Counted from the first letter of the stretch, positions 11,401 through 23,960 are shown. The stretch is DNA of 64,000 nucleotides from Arctopsyche grandis (GCF_051622035.1 NC_135358.1:11910001-11974000); one strand, 5' to 3'. Translations and numbers: made by a program. Notes: generated from the letters alone by a model not told the origin.

Positions 11401-11550
11401 AGTTTTTATGAGAAAAAATGTTTGCGGTATAGACTACATCCTAAAACCGTACTTTTTACATGCAACTGATATTATGAGTAGTACAGAAGTGGAAGCTTGA
11501 ACGGTTAGCTCTTTTTTTTTAAGGAAAATGCATTTATGTATATATGTACA

Positions 11551-13115
11551 CAGTGGCGGACTGGCCATACAAGCGTACATGCCCGATGGCATGTGGGCCC
11601 CACTATCCGTTAGAAAATATGGGCCCTCAGTAAAATTAAATAACTTTTTAATTTAACTATTTCACGTGTGTAATAGTTTGGGTATTTCAACAAAACAAAT
11701 TTCTTACGATATACACAAACAACTAATGCCTGCTTTAACAGCCCAAGGATCGGTTAACTTTTTTTATTAGGCTCGAAATGTAAGTTTCAACATTTGCGTG
11801 GGCCCTTTTACCGGGCCCATTTCCAACCTCAATATTATGCATATACCAATACCTATGTAACAACTACCTACTGAAATAAAAATGGGAATAAACAAATTTC
11901 CCTGAATAATATAAACTGAATTGCTTAAAACAATTTTGATAGGACGATTCATCATCAACCAGCGATTTAAATTTACTTCATACATACTCTCAAAATAACA
12001 TTTGATTATACTTCGACGATATAGTAAGATTTAAATACACAATTTTAAACAGTTTCCGAATATTAAATCTATTCCTAATCTAGACAAATCCATGTATATA
12101 GAAACATAGGATAGGGGCCCCCTCCCCAAAATCCTGATTTTCGATTAACATTAATTGAAAATATTATGCATTTTTTGTTTTCAGGGACGTAATTTGGGGG
12201 GGGCACTCGCCCCCCTAAATTAAGGAATAGTGTGAATTTAGAAAATATTATGGATTTAATAATTAATGAGATACTATGGATCTATGAATGCTGCGTTTAT
12301 TTCTTATGTACATATGTTACTTTTGGGTAACTAATAAAATAATCGCTGCTATGTGCTTTGAAAAAAAAAGATTTTATTATTTTGAAGCAAGTCTCTTTTG
12401 GTTTTTAAGTGGTATGCCATTAGTAACATTCTTAGAAATTGTTCATCCCATGGAGCGAATCGTTAGAAAGGTCCCCTTTACTTTATTTTGTCTCAAAAAC
12501 AGGTGTGTATCGTTTATTTTTCCGAATGTTCGTATATTTTTTGATATAGTGATACATTTTGATGGTCGATTTTTGTTAACCATGTGAAGATTTTTGGAAA
12601 AAAATTTTCGCCTGCGGCGCTTTTTTGGCTTTTTACATTATATTTTTTTATAATTATTTTTCCAAAAATAAGCTTAATTTTTTCATATTTTATATTTTCC
12701 ATTTTTATTCCGATATAAAAAGATTTTTTGAAAAAAAATTCAATTTGACCAATCTTTGCCTGCCCCCCCCCAAGAAAAAGCTGAAATGACGTCCCTGATT
12801 GTTTTCTACTGAATTTAGTACCGAAAGTAAAAGCCGCTTTTATGCCGCATTCTTTTATGATGCATTATATGACAAAGATTAAACGAAATATACAATGTAA
12901 TTTATGGATCTATTTTGCTTTTGCCATTTTTCTTGTACCTAAATTTGTTTATTCCCATTTTTGAAAATTTTATTTATTTTTTGCCCTTGATTTTTAGCGT
13001 GATGGAAAGAAGAAAATTTTGTTATATGGGGGGGGGGGGACAAATTTTTTTAAGCCTGGGTGGGGGCCCCCTTTGACTCCTGGCATGCACTGATTTCAGT
13101 CCCAGTCCGCCACTG
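11551..13115. mobile_element. non-autonomous hAT element with 8-bp TSD
   Basis: Terminal inverted repeats are CAGTGGCGGACTGG at 11,551 and CCAGTCCGCCACTG ending at 13,115. They are flanked by perfect 8-bp duplications TATGTACA (11,543-11,550 and 13,116-13,123). Repeat type and 8-bp target size are diagnostic of the hAT superfamily. No transposase is encoded, so it needs one in trans. A second hAT-like element (12,182-12,797) sits inside it. Confidence 0.9.
12182..12797. mobile_element. nested hAT-like element
   Basis: The ends are CAGGGACGTAATTT at 12,182 and AAATGACGTCCCTG ending at 12,797. They are flanked by TTTGTTTT (12,174-12,181) and ATTGTTTT (12,798-12,805), an 8-bp duplication with one mismatch. 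G-runs follow the left end and C-runs precede the right end. The interior is AT-rich and non-coding. It inserted into the 11,551-13,115 element, so it is the younger of the two. Confidence 0.78.
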
Positions 13116-13186
13116 TATGTACATACATATGTATGTATCGTTGCACGCACATTTAACTGAAAATTTGGCTTGAATGAAATACTGAT

Positions 13187-14057
13187 TTGAATACAAATAT
13201 TGTATTCATCTTTCTCATTAATCTCGCTTTGACTTTAGTAATATTAGTTAATATTATACAAATCCTAGAAAATTTCAACATACAGTGTCAGTCACCTCAA
13301 TCGCGACACCCTAAAATTTATCTTCTTTTTTTTTGGAATTTCTCAGCAGAAGGGTTGCAAACTTTTTTCTTAAAAAGGGTATTGTTACGAATACTTATTC
13401 AGTTTTGTCCATCTTTCATTTTAGTAATAAAGTTTTTAAAAATATCTTGTTTTGGAAATCATTTCGGCATCTTCAAATTGGAAAAAACTTGAGATATTGC
13501 CTTTAAAGTTTCGCCTGTCATTTGAAGCATTACTACGCAAACTGAAATCGACAATTGTCTTTGTATATGTTACAGTTACAGTGAATCTGTATTACCAAGT
13601 GAAATTATTATTTCACTAGTAGAATTAAACACAGTCAGTGAAAGCATATCACAAAAATCAGGAAATTGAAAACATACTGACAACTTGGATGCTAAATCAT
13701 TACAGCACTGATGAACAAATAAAGCATCAAGAACTGTTCAATTTATGAAAAATAAGGCATTCCATTCGGGAATCAAACGGTCCTCATATGAAACTGTATT
13801 TGGATAAACTGCAAAAGTCGGTCTAACATTATCAAAATTGCCTTTTGGTGTAATTTAACATTCATACACTGAAAAAGATATTAAAAAACTTTAGTCGGCG
13901 GTAAATGAAGAAGACACAACATTAATAGGAGTAAAAGTAAATATAAAATATTCAGAATATAAATTCCCTAAAATGCTAGTGAAAGTATACTTTCATTACT
14001 AGTATGAAATGACTGTAATATGCATATTCATATATAAAATTTAAATTATATATTATA
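13187..14057. other. AT-rich non-coding stretch
   Basis: AT-rich sequence with a 101-codon + frame (13,187-13,492) that has no domain and no ATG-context or splice support. Nothing else is recognised. Confidence 0.5.
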
Positions 14058-14106
14058 TTAAGTATGTATGTGTGTATGTAAAATAAATCCAAAATGGATA
14101 TTATAT

Positions 14107-14490
14107 TGTTGCGTAAGGGTGGGTGGAGGATCCAAGTAAAAGGCCAACAGTCGTTTCACAGCATTTATTGATGATAAAGGAGTTACACACACTGTCACTG
14201 CTCCGTCCAGAAATGAATTATATCGCCTACGTACCGCCTTATAAAGGGTAGATCTCTCAGCACGCCTAATCTGTTTACCTGTTGTATAGTCACGTATTCG
14301 GATATGTATTTCCAAGACAATGGGTCTTCCCGTACCGATTCTGAGAACTAACTAATAACGGTCATTGTTTAGCCTAAATGCACTTAGAGTCCAGATATAA
14401 TCTTTGGAAGTAAGTGCATGCATTTAGTTAACCGATAACAGATATCCGTTGGTCTAAGTACAATTCGCTCAATCCATGGCGTACGTAACA
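14107..14490 (-). mobile_element. solo LTR, Ty3/gypsy-like, minus orientation
   Basis: This is homologous to 10,377-10,792 read in reverse. It begins TGTTGCGT, ends GTACGTAACA and is flanked by ATAT on both sides (14,103-14,106 and 14,491-14,494). The polyadenylation signal appears as TTTATT at 14,164-14,169 and the TATA-like box near 14,238-14,247. The two LTRs have diverged considerably, so they are independent insertions, not the two ends of one provirus. Confidence 0.8.
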
Positions 14491-14499
14491 ATATGTAGG

Positions 14500-14528
14500 T
14501 AGTATATAAGTGAGTCACTTATATACTA
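14500..14528. repeat. 29-bp palindrome beside the solo LTR
   Basis: Arm TAGTATATAAGTGA (14,500-14,513), one central G, then the perfect reverse complement (14,515-14,528). The centre, TGAGTCA, is also an AP-1-type site. Confidence 0.85.
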
Positions 14529-14765
14529 TCTATAAATCGACATGTACATATCTATAAATCGAATGGCAAATCAAATTTTTACGGTGCCACATAAAAAGCC
14601 TTTCAGTTATTAATTAAATTAAAATCCAAACCGTATAGATACATATGTATATGTAAATTATACAGGAAAACAACACTAGCTGTATAAAAATACGATTATA
14701 TTACACCGTAAATAAAGTTATGGCAAATTGCACATGTTACACTTATAATTGAATTGTACAATTGA

Positions 14766-15324
14766 GGCAGCAAAATTCAAGACGCCATAGTTCTTTATGA
14801 ACACAAAATAAAATAAAATTATATCACGTGCTCAATGACCAATATTAACCTTTATACGCTTCTAATATTTCCAAGCTTCAAATAATACAAAATAAATCCC
14901 TAAAAATAATTTATAACACACCCATGTTAAACCTGAAAAAACTGCATGCCATAAACAATATTCCGTTAGTTACAGACATTACTAACAAACTAACCAGTAG
15001 ATTCTTTGACAGAATCACTAATAACCATAGTAACAAACTCGTGAAGAGTCTGCTTTAGATCGTCGACTTTAGACAGTCTTTAGTTAATATTATGTATAAA
15101 ATGTATTATGAGCATTTATAAGAATTGTTAATAGGTTTTTGAGCTCTTTTTCCTATTATGTTATACATTAACATTAAAATGATATTATATAATACTACAT
15201 ATAATTAACAAAAAATAAAATTATAAAATAGAAAATGATCAGTAGATCAGTAGCTATTAAAAAATATATAAGTTGTATTGTGAACATAAATTAGCAATAA
15301 TAAAAATAAAATGCAATCAAAATC
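14766..15324 (+). mobile_element. 5'-truncated Jockey-like LINE with 14-bp TSD
   Basis: This is homologous to 2,945-3,648. It has the same decayed RT C-terminus (N-K-S-L-K-I-I-Y-N-T-P at about 14,894, then K-L-H-A-I-N-N-I-P, then R-F-F-D-R-I-T-N-N-H) and the same tail with 'gatcagtagatcagtagct'. It is flanked by AATTGTACAATTGA (14,752-14,765) and AATTATACAATTGA (15,325-15,338), a 14-bp target-site duplication with one mismatch. It retains no working enzyme. Confidence 0.8.
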
Positions 15325-15469
15325 AATTATACAATTGAACGTTAACGGCACAGAATCGATATGCTTCATTTTGAATAAATCATTTAAGGACGATTATAAT
15401 ATAATTGTATATTGTACCGTATAAGGCCGAACATGTACCTGCAAAAATTGAACGCTGCAAATTATACAA

Positions 15470-15910
15470 CCTGTCAATCCATTGAGACATTGGACGAATG
15501 ATGCAATTTTCGGAACTACATTAGCATTAAAACGTAAATATAAAGGATTACACATTTTTCATGGATGTTACCGGAAGATTACCCGTTGCAATTTTCCGCA
15601 TTTGCTGTATCTTTACTCCCGTTTTCGGGCGTTGTTTGAGCGCGTCTCTCAATTGTCAGCGCGTCCGCCATGGTACAACAATGGCCGCCGCGCGGAAGAC
15701 ATTAATGCGTGACAGCTTATTTGAAAGGCTTTAGAAACCGCTATGCGATTCAAAAGAGACCGCACTGCAGAAAAAGTGTGTATAAATCATCCTACAATTA
15801 CGACTCATTATTCTTGGCCGGGGATGTCGAGAAAGGCCGGCCACAGACGGACAAAGAAATATCAGGCACGTGCTGCAAAAGAAACGCCACGGACGTTTAC
15901 TATAAAAATA
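15470..15910. promoter_or_regulatory. GC-rich island, candidate regulatory element
   Basis: Unique DNA with AACAATGGCCGCC near 15,677 and GACAGCTTATT near 15,711. The GACAGCTTATT 11-mer recurs in the island at 25,519. Three short + frames overlap and none has a domain. Confidence 0.3.
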
Positions 15911-16365
15911 TCTTTGTGTTTAGATAGATAGATACCCGTCAATGTATCATATTTGTATATTCATGTATGATTTTCACAAGTTCTCTCATTCGACATTCTT
16001 TGGTAATATGCTGTATAATAGGATCGATTCGAATTCGTTTGTACTCGTTTTTCTTTGCGCATTGTACGCATAGTAAAAACGAGTCTACTCAGGCATTCTA
16101 AAAATCGATATCTATACATATGTAATATGTAACATTATAATACGAGCTGATATAATATGTTTTGCTATTTTATAAAGATTCACGTCAGTCAATGTTGTTA
16201 TTATCGTCTTATATATTTTCTTTGTGAACATCGTTGGATTTGACAGTGTGAAGAAGTTTCGTTTACTACAATAGTTTTAATATGTACATACATACATATT
16301 ACAGTTCTGTTTAATTAAATATTTATAAATAGTATTTTAAGCTTTTTACTTAATATGCTTTAAAC

Positions 16366-17001
16366 CAGGGTTGCGGAATTGACATTTCAAGCGGAGTCAG
16401 AGTCGGAGTCGTAAAAAATAAACCGACTCCAAATCCTTTTTATTATTTTATATAATTATTAGTATTAAGGTATGCATCAACTAGAATTTCTTCTTTTATT
16501 GAAGTAAATCCACTATTAAATTTAAATTTAAATATTTCTTTATCAAAATTATGATTTTAAATTACATTATAAATAAAATCGTTGAATTGTAGGTATTTCG
16601 ATGTTTTGTGGCCAAAACCTATTGTTTCCTCCGTCTCATTCTTTTTTTTATATTCATTTTTACTCCCATTTTTCGCTATTATGTACATATTTTTTTAATG
16701 AAATTCATACACATACACAATTAATGTACTTACTTTTTTATTTATACCTATGTATTTACCAATAATTCAATATATTGGGTAGAATGTCAATTTTTAATGA
16801 TTTTTTAATTAATTTTTTTATATTTTGAAAATAGCTATTATTTTTATTACCAAAAATTTTAATATTGTTAATAATAATAAATAATTTTATACGTGTGCAA
16901 GAAAAATCTTACTTAAATCTTTCAAGTTGGAGTCGGAGTTAGGTGTCATAGTTGGAGTCGAAATCAGAGTCGGTAAATTTTGATCCAATTCCACAGGCCT
17001 G
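16366..17001. mobile_element. non-autonomous hAT element
   Basis: The ends CAGGGTTGCGGAATTG and CCAATTCCACAGGCCTG are imperfect inverted repeats. They are flanked by CTTTAAAC (16,358-16,365) and TTTTAAAC (17,002-17,009), an 8-bp duplication with one mismatch. Subterminal GGAGTCGGAGTCG-type repeats lie inside both ends in inverse orientation. No coding sequence. Confidence 0.8.
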
Positions 17002-17499
17002 TTTTAAACACTAACACTAAAATAAGATAATATTATAAAATATAAAAACAAGAAAAATAATGTGTTAACAACATTGTAGATAATCATCAGTGGATAAATT
17101 ATATACTAACATTAAAAATCTTTTAATAAAGCGTGGAATACAATCTTGCGAACAGACTGTAAGGTAAGAATACACTCGAAAGTGCGGAACGGGACGCGCT
17201 CGTGGTATCTAGCTGTGATGGGCTTGTGTTAATAGTATTGTTAATTCGTACTATTTTATTATTTTGACAACTTTCTCCGGCATTTCTTAAAATATGGGAA
17301 TCACCACTATCGAGCACTTTCTAACCTATGTCAATACAGGGATAAAATAACAACGAAAACACTCCAGGGGTAAGATTTGCAAAGAGATGCGATACTACAG
17401 ATTTGACTTTACTTAACTATAGAATAAACCTAGTTTTTCTTCAAAAGGATCCTAATTGTACACAATTAGAATATGTCATAAAAGAATATTTGAGCCGTG

Positions 17500-17910
17500 G
17501 CACCAAAAATCAGATTTATTCATCGTCTGCAGTTGAGCTCCTCTGCTTTGGGGCACGTCTGGGGCGCTCGGCCATTATTTCTATAGCCGCTGAAGAGGTA
17601 CGCGGCCGTTATTAATGCTCGCTCATCTTATTTTTGTGTTCTCCGGCCGCGAATTAATCTTTCATTCCGGCTTCCTGTTACCCTGATTCATGAGTTCGTG
17701 GCGAGACGACACCAACCACGAATGATTTATCGTAGAATGGACCACCTTATTTCACCTACCGCCACCCCCTGCTACCACCCCACCAGCAAAACCTTTATCT
17801 ACCCTCCCTTCGGTGGCAATTTTAATTTGGACAAGCTTGGAAAAGACGCACACAATGGACGCGTGCAATGCGTCATTTTTCCAAACTTGAATTATCAGGG
17901 TAAGCGAACA
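17500..17910. promoter_or_regulatory. GC-rich island, candidate regulatory element
   Basis: Unique sequence with GGCCATTATTTC and GGCCGTTATTAATGC (homeodomain-type TTATTAAT), a CACCCCCTGCTACCACCCCACC tract and TTTAATTTGGAC. A 102-codon + frame at 17,698 continues into a repeat and is not convincing. Confidence 0.3.
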
Positions 17911-17924
17911 GGAGCGACTACCAT

Positions 17925-18090
17925 ATTGATTTTGATTTTTAAATGCTTTTTATTATTACTAAATTATGTTCACAATACATCTTATATATATTTTAATAGA
18001 TACTGATTTACTGATCATTTTCTATTTTACAATTTTAATTTAATTTTGTTAGTAATCATAGTATTATATTATAGTATTAAAAATATTAAG
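17925..18090 (-). mobile_element. Jockey-like LINE 3' tail, minus strand
   Basis: On the minus strand this matches the untranslated tail of the 2,945 copy: 'atgatcagtaaatcagtatc', then 'gatgtattgtgaacataatt', then 'taataataaaaagcattta'. Only the tail remains, so it is a severely 5'-truncated insertion. The distal boundary is uncertain. Confidence 0.6.
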
Positions 18091-18829
18091 GTTTTCAGAA
18101 ATTACTACATTATTGGCAAGACTACTCCAAACTGAAACCACTCTGTTTGAAAAGAAGGAATCTCCGATCAATTTATTCGATTTTTCTTTTTGGAGTCCAA
18201 GGGATGAGATGAGTGTTTTCATTGAACGTAACAAGTTTGGACATATCTTTTGCCGAACCTTTTTTTACAAAGGATTTACAACAATCGAACAATAGACGGC
18301 ACGCTTCCGGTCCTACCTCTACATATGACAATTATAATGATTATTTAATATTTTAAAGACTTCGATTAAGTCGCCTCTTATTCTTCTCGTCTCCAATGTT
18401 GATGCTACTTCACTTAATTCAACCAGGAATGTCGATTGTCCGGACATTACATCGTCATCGTCATCGCCTTATCTTGCTAAAATGTTGTGAAAATCGATGC
18501 GAATTCACAATTGAAAAACAATAAAGATTTTATTCAAAGTATGTATCTTATTTTTATCTATAGATTTCATTCAGTACTATTATATTTTGTTTAAAAATGA
18601 AAATCTTTCATTGTGGAATATGGAAGAGTATTTATTACTAAACCAAAGAATCTTGATATAATTTTCATTAATTAATTAATTTAATGGAGTAGCTGTATAC
18701 ATACATACATATGAATATTATCATAAGTTTTTCATTCTGATTTTTGAAAATTGGAATAAAACAATGAACTATGCCATGAATCTCCTTTGAAGCTTTTCCT
18801 TTTAATATTCTTGACTTTCTAGTGATATG

Positions 18830-19370
18830 TCTATCGGAAGCGGACAATTTTTAATTGGCCCAAGATCAAACATAATGCCGACCTACCCGCTATGCAAACC
18901 CTCCACTTTATCTGAATGAGTGCACGTTGCTCCACGACACTCTACAGGTTTTATACTGCCAGTTTTATCTCACCTCTGCAGGCCATAAAGCGAGAAAAAC
19001 CCTAATTATACGCCAGCATATCTGATCCCGCGGCACTGAAAGCCACCGTCGGGACTCGAACCGACTCCTCCAAGACGTTTCCAATTAAGACCCGTTTTCT
19101 GTTACACCCCCCACCCACCCCCCACTGGTGGAAAACGAAGACAGAAGGGAAATAAAGCGGGGGTGGGTGAATTATTAATATGCTAATTGCTCGGTTTTTG
19201 GACCAGACGAGAGGCGACGGGGGTGTGCAGGGGAGGCTTTTCAACAAACAGCCGATTACAGCTTTATTACCCCCCTTTAAAGAACCACCCTTATACGGCC
19301 CTCTCTTCAAAAGGGTGCAAAAAATGGCTCTATATCCTCAGTGGCCTATTTGTAGACCGACGATGCTATA
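18830..19370. promoter_or_regulatory. GC-rich island, candidate regulatory element
   Basis: Unique DNA with GCCATAAAGCG near 18,982 (Abd-B/Caudal-like TTTATGGC on the other strand), two C-rich runs (CACCCCCCACCCACC near 19,104) and GCGGGGGTGGGTGAATTATT near 19,158. Several overlapping short frames exist on both strands, which argues against any being real. Confidence 0.32.
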
Positions 19371-20010
19371 GTATACCGTAATATGTACATATGTATTACT
19401 GTAAATAATTGTATGTACATTGTAAACATCTAATGCATGTGTATTTACAGATAACCTTATGTACGATAGTGGAGCGTCTGTTGAATATAATGCTGCATTT
19501 GTCCCCAATACAATTTGTTAAAAAATTCTGCTTACAAATATTTGTTATGGTATGGAAACATGAATCAATATTAATGTTGCATAAAATTGTATGAAATTTG
19601 AAAAAAATCTCTTCCTGAACCTTTTTTTTGCATATGGAAGAATTGGCTAGTAAAGAGTGGTCCCGTTAGTATGGATAGCAATATTTTTCGTAATATGTTC
19701 ATATATAATATCGCTATTTTGTCTGTGTGTGTATCTGCAATAAAGCTCGCCGTACTATAATAGTCGTTTCGATTCGACATACATATGTATGTACGTCATA
19801 GCTAAAACACTGCCACCAAAATGTACGAATATGATAACGAAAGAAAAAAACTTTTATATATATTATATGTATACTGTTTGCCACCAATGTTTCCTCTAGG
19901 CAAGTTTCTAAGCATTATCGTCATCTATTTAAAATTAACTTAATTAATTCATTAATTTTTCTATTGGTGTTTTATATTGTTTACATATTTTATTTTATTT
20001 TACATATATA

Positions 20011-20392
20011 CCACAAAGGTCGTACCGGTAAACCCCAATGCGCCTTCCTGGCCAATTACAAACAATGCAGCATTTTTTTTACTACACAAGTCAATGAATT
20101 ACGAGACACTGAAAACTCGTAATTAAGGAGATATCTATGAATTGTACATACATTTTACTGTACATTAATCGTACTCAAACAGTGGTGACATAGTAGGTAG
20201 GAAGGTTTATAGCCAATTTAATCGGGAACCATTTCAACAATTAAAACAGGAAAAATGGGAAACTCTGATAGGAAACGATCAACCTGGAGTCACAAATATC
20301 CAAGTCTGACCATCAGCACTACAGATATACTGTACGAACCCGGTGCCTCTCGGTGCTAGGCAGAAGCTTAACGACCGAGCTATGCTGCTGGC
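20011..20392 (-). repeat. tRNA-derived SINE, near full length
   Basis: On the minus strand it runs from a 'ccagcagcatagctcggtcg' head through a B-box-like GGGTTCGTACAG, the 'ccaggttgatcgtttcctat' body and a 'gacatagtaggtaggaaggt'-complement segment to the end near 20,011. One arm of the terminal hairpin (CCAGGAAGGC) is intact and the other is mutated. Confidence 0.75.
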
Positions 20393-20929
20393 TGTAGGTA
20401 GGTATGTAGTATTTACCTATTTTTGTCATATTAAAAAATTAAATATAAATATTAAATTAAATATATTTAAAATCAAACACAAGACCGGCAAATTTCTTTT
20501 AATTTTTTTTCTTATTTAATCCATGCGATGATATTTCATCGGGTACAACACTGTGACGATATTTCATCGGGTAAATTTGAAAAAATGTATTAATACTGCC
20601 GAGTGAAATCTACCATGCATTATTACAGAAAATCTTTCATTTCGAACCAATTGCTGTTTAAATCATTTTAAGTATTAATTAATTAATTTTTATTTGTAAT
20701 ATTCATAAATTACAAATAAAAATGTATTTTTCATATCAATATCGAGTGAAACTACAGAAACTATTTTATTTATCAAGCGAAAAATTAATTTATAACCATT
20801 GCTACATATTTTCTTATTTCCGAAACACGTCAAAAATATATTTTTAGATAATATAAGCCGCAGAATATATTTTTATTACTTATAGTCCCACCATGTATTA
20901 AGCATACAATATTGAAAGTTGCGTAGTTA

Positions 20930-21600
20930 AGCGTTGCATATGGATTACGGTGCTAGAACCGGGACTTTTAAGACAGATGTTCCTATAGGAATGTTTCACA
21001 CGCGTTTTGCGGTTTTCGGGGTACACAAATAAATTTGTAACATTTTTTTGGGACAATCCTCTTCGGAGTCCTCGATTCGTGAGATTTGTCGGTTCCGCTT
21101 CCTCGAAAAAAAAACAGTAGCTCGATTCGTACGAGGGTGGGCTAGTCTGCTAGGGGTTAAAACTGCACGGAAGTCGTCGACGAAGAACCAATGTCAATGG
21201 CCCCCATCTTCTAGAAATTGCACGTGCATAGAATTTACGCGCATGTTCTGTACCTACATACATACATATGTATGTACATATAATATTTCGAAACTATCTA
21301 TCATATCATGGAAACCGTCTGTATAAACATCATAACCATAGTAATTTAGTGAAGCCCTCGGATAGAGTATTCGAAAATATAATCTTCAGTATCCCCTACG
21401 AACAGGTGGAGTAATTTTGCGTCAGTTCGATTCCCACGCTTGATTGAAGGTCACGAAATGAAGGAAGTGACTTTATTAACGGGACCGAAGAGCTCCGAGA
21501 AGTCCCAGAAGGGATGAGGGGGTGAGCTAGCGGCGACCAAAACAAACGTATCGCATGATGTATGGTGACAGCCAATTTTCTACCCCCTATTAGCATAACC
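20930..21600. promoter_or_regulatory. islands of unique sequence, candidate regulatory DNA
   Basis: 20,930-21,240 and 21,330-21,600 are GC-richer and low in repeats. They are separated by a TACA/GTAT tract at 21,250-21,280. Motifs include GAGGGTGGGC, GGGGTTAAAAC and TTTATTAACGGGACC. The 92- and 68-codon frames present have no domain support. Confidence 0.27.
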
Positions 21601-21929
21601 ATTCGTATTTCCGATTTTTTCCTATCTTTGTTTATCTTAAAAACATACAGTGCCTAATAAAATTTACTTAATATGAATAATAAACGCTTCTACAACAACT
21701 CGGAATACACTCGTACATACATTGTTTTTATTATATTGCGTTTTGATTTATGTTTGGGAATTAAGCAGCAGGTGAATACTAATAAATTAATGACCTTTTT
21801 TATGAAACTAGATATAATAATATTCAATACACTTTAATTAATTTTAAGCAACAAAAATTAAAGTTCATTAATGGACTCGATTTGTATAGTGTAATCAAAT
21901 CAGAAATGATATAAAAGTAACAGTAACAG

Positions 21930-22085
21930 ACAAACTGTAGATAAAAAGGTCCAAGGAAGGCAACAAAGCATAACAGTGGATTAAATAATAGATAGAAAAA
22001 AATGTGTGGGATATGATGGAAGAGAGTTGCTTAAAATATAGACTTGTTGAAGAGGCCTTCATTCCGCAGTTGATGATGATTATGA
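21930..22085 (+). pseudogene. RTE-like LINE 3'-end remnant
   Basis: It contains the 'gaaaaaaatgtgtgggatatgatggaagagagtt' block (first 20 bases from about 21,995) followed by 'gaggccttcattccgcagtt' and TGATGATGATTATGAT. It matches the RTE ends at 3,770-3,895 and 53,300-53,730. Frames are broken. Confidence 0.5.
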
Positions 22086-22114
22086 TATACATACATATCT
22101 ACATATGTATATTT

Positions 22115-22400
22115 TACAGTTCAAGTGTTCACTCTGATTCATTTTAGTTTTTTCATACACTAACCATTGGTTTTAGTGCTAAGCTGTTAAACATTATTTA
22201 ACAGTTATTAAACATTATTAAACAGTCAAAAGCTATCTTCAAATATACTCACCAGGTGTCGCTTGAAACTTTTAACTGTCAAAACGCCAAGTATATTCAA
22301 GTATTTATAAAGGAAATCCTGTGGAAACCACATTACAACGTTGCTTTAATTCCAGTTTCCATTCATTTTAAAAATATTACGTATGTATGTATGTACATAT
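22115..22400 (-). repeat. dispersed repeat family R3, minus strand
   Basis: On the minus strand it shares 'gcgacacctggtgagtatat', 'tttgaagatagcttttgact' and 'acttggcgttttgacagtta' with the two direct copies at 48,225-49,025. There is no coding sequence. Class unknown. Confidence 0.6.
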
Positions 22401-22487
22401 AGGATGGAATAAACCATTGAGAAACTTCTGCCTAATAGCTTGTAAATTAACACACTACATACCTATGTATATTGTACATATGTATGT

Positions 22488-22960
22488 AGCAGCATGGACT
22501 AGTGTTAGGCATATATGCTTTCGAACATAGTGATCACGAGTTCACGTCCCACTGGTAGCTACTGGCTAGCCCTTGCTTTGTGACTCCAGGTCGATTGTTT
22601 CCTATCAGAGTTTGTCAATTTATGTACATATATGGTTTTCATTGAAACAGTTTCGTCAAATTGGCAACCTTTACCTATTTCTCGCAATTTTCGAGTTTTC
22701 AGCATCTCGAATTTCACTGATTCGTATAAAATGCTGTAAATTTGTCCATAAATGTCTCACAAATTTCGTGTTTTTCATCTCGAAATTTGACGATTTGTAT
22801 ATAAAAAAGCTCCGAAAATGTAATTTTATCAAAAATTTGTCAAAATTTATCGATATAAGTCTCTATAATGCTTTGTTAAAATTATTCTAAAAATTGTATA
22901 TCAATGTTTGTAATTGGCCAGGAAGGCGCATTGGAGTTTACCTGTTGGGCCTTCCTGGTA
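22488..22960 (+). repeat. tRNA-derived SINE, full length with intact 3' hairpin
   Basis: It begins AGCAGCATGGACTAGTGTTAG (A-box region), has a B-box-like GAGTTCACGTCCC near 22,539, then the 'ccaggtcgattgtttcctat' body. It ends with CCAGGAAGGC (22,918-22,927) pairing perfectly with GCCTTCCTGG (22,949-22,958). Confidence 0.82.
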
Positions 22961-23019
22961 TATATGTATGTATGCATGTATGTATGTACATATAGGTATA
23001 TACATAGTTCGTTTGTCAA

Positions 23020-23100
23020 TTTGTTATTTTGTATACACTGTAATTAATCAAATTTGTTCGTGTATGAACAAACTAGTATGTTCATGAACGATCGAAATGT
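23020..23100. repeat. R3-family fragment with GTTTGTTCATGAAC palindromes
   Basis: It shares 'caatttgttattttgtatac' (antisense) and 'tgaacaaactagtatgttca' with 48,230-48,330. Confidence 0.5.
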
Positions 23101-23509
23101 AACATGAGTGCATATATGTATGTATGTATGTATGTACATACATATTTATGCTTCAAATATTTACTTCATAGAATGATTTTTTTTAATTTAGTCGATTAAT
23201 CTTAAGCCTTTGAACGGTCAATGTCAACAATGTGTATTGACGATGTGACTATTTCATTATTGGTGTTACTAACTACCATGCATTAATAGTTTATTAATTG
23301 ACATTAAAATGAAAACCATAAAACTTTCGGATCAAATTGAATACCATTACGTCACACGGATTAAACTAGAAAGTGAAAAGTTTTCCCCTTTAACGGTCAC
23401 TAAGAAGATTAGTATTTGGCATAAATATAATTAATTGCATGCATATAAATCTTAAAAGATAGCAATGTCTCCTTTCATTACAATTCAGTCATAATAATGA
23501 ACAAAATAT

Positions 23510-23960
23510 AGTGTTATGATGCTGGGAAGTTGTAGGGGCGTTTCTCACAATCCCCAAAGTGATTATTTTTATGTCGGAATGCGGCGACGTCAGAAGATAA
23601 TTAGGGGTGGGTGGTTCCGGTATTTGGCCGACACCAATCTCAAGGGTGATTTACTCCACACAGCATCGCCAATACCTTTCTTACATGGAGAGATTATTAC
23701 ATGAACATATGTATAGGTATATACCGCAACAGAACAACTACGCTACCTATTACATTTTGGTGGTAATTAGCCGACACGACAAGGGATGTCGGTTTCGTCT
23801 TGCAATGTTGTCTTAACGACTATCGGGATAATTTTATTACGTTTAGATAATAACGAAATTTTCGGGCAAGGGCATCCTAACAAAAGCCAAGTGTGCTATC
23901 TAATTAGATTAGGTACCCGAAACCGCAAACGCGCAGACTGACTCACTTTTACGACCAAGT
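23510..23960. promoter_or_regulatory. GC-richer island, candidate regulatory element
   Basis: Unique sequence with TTAGGGGTGGGTGGTTCC near 23,601, CCTATTACATTTTGGTGG and TCTAATTAGATTAGG near 23,899 (paired homeodomain cores). Two short overlapping + frames are not supported. Confidence 0.3.

Noticed and set aside
22573..22890. 105-codon + frame
   Set aside because: Lies entirely within the SINE at 22,488-22,960.
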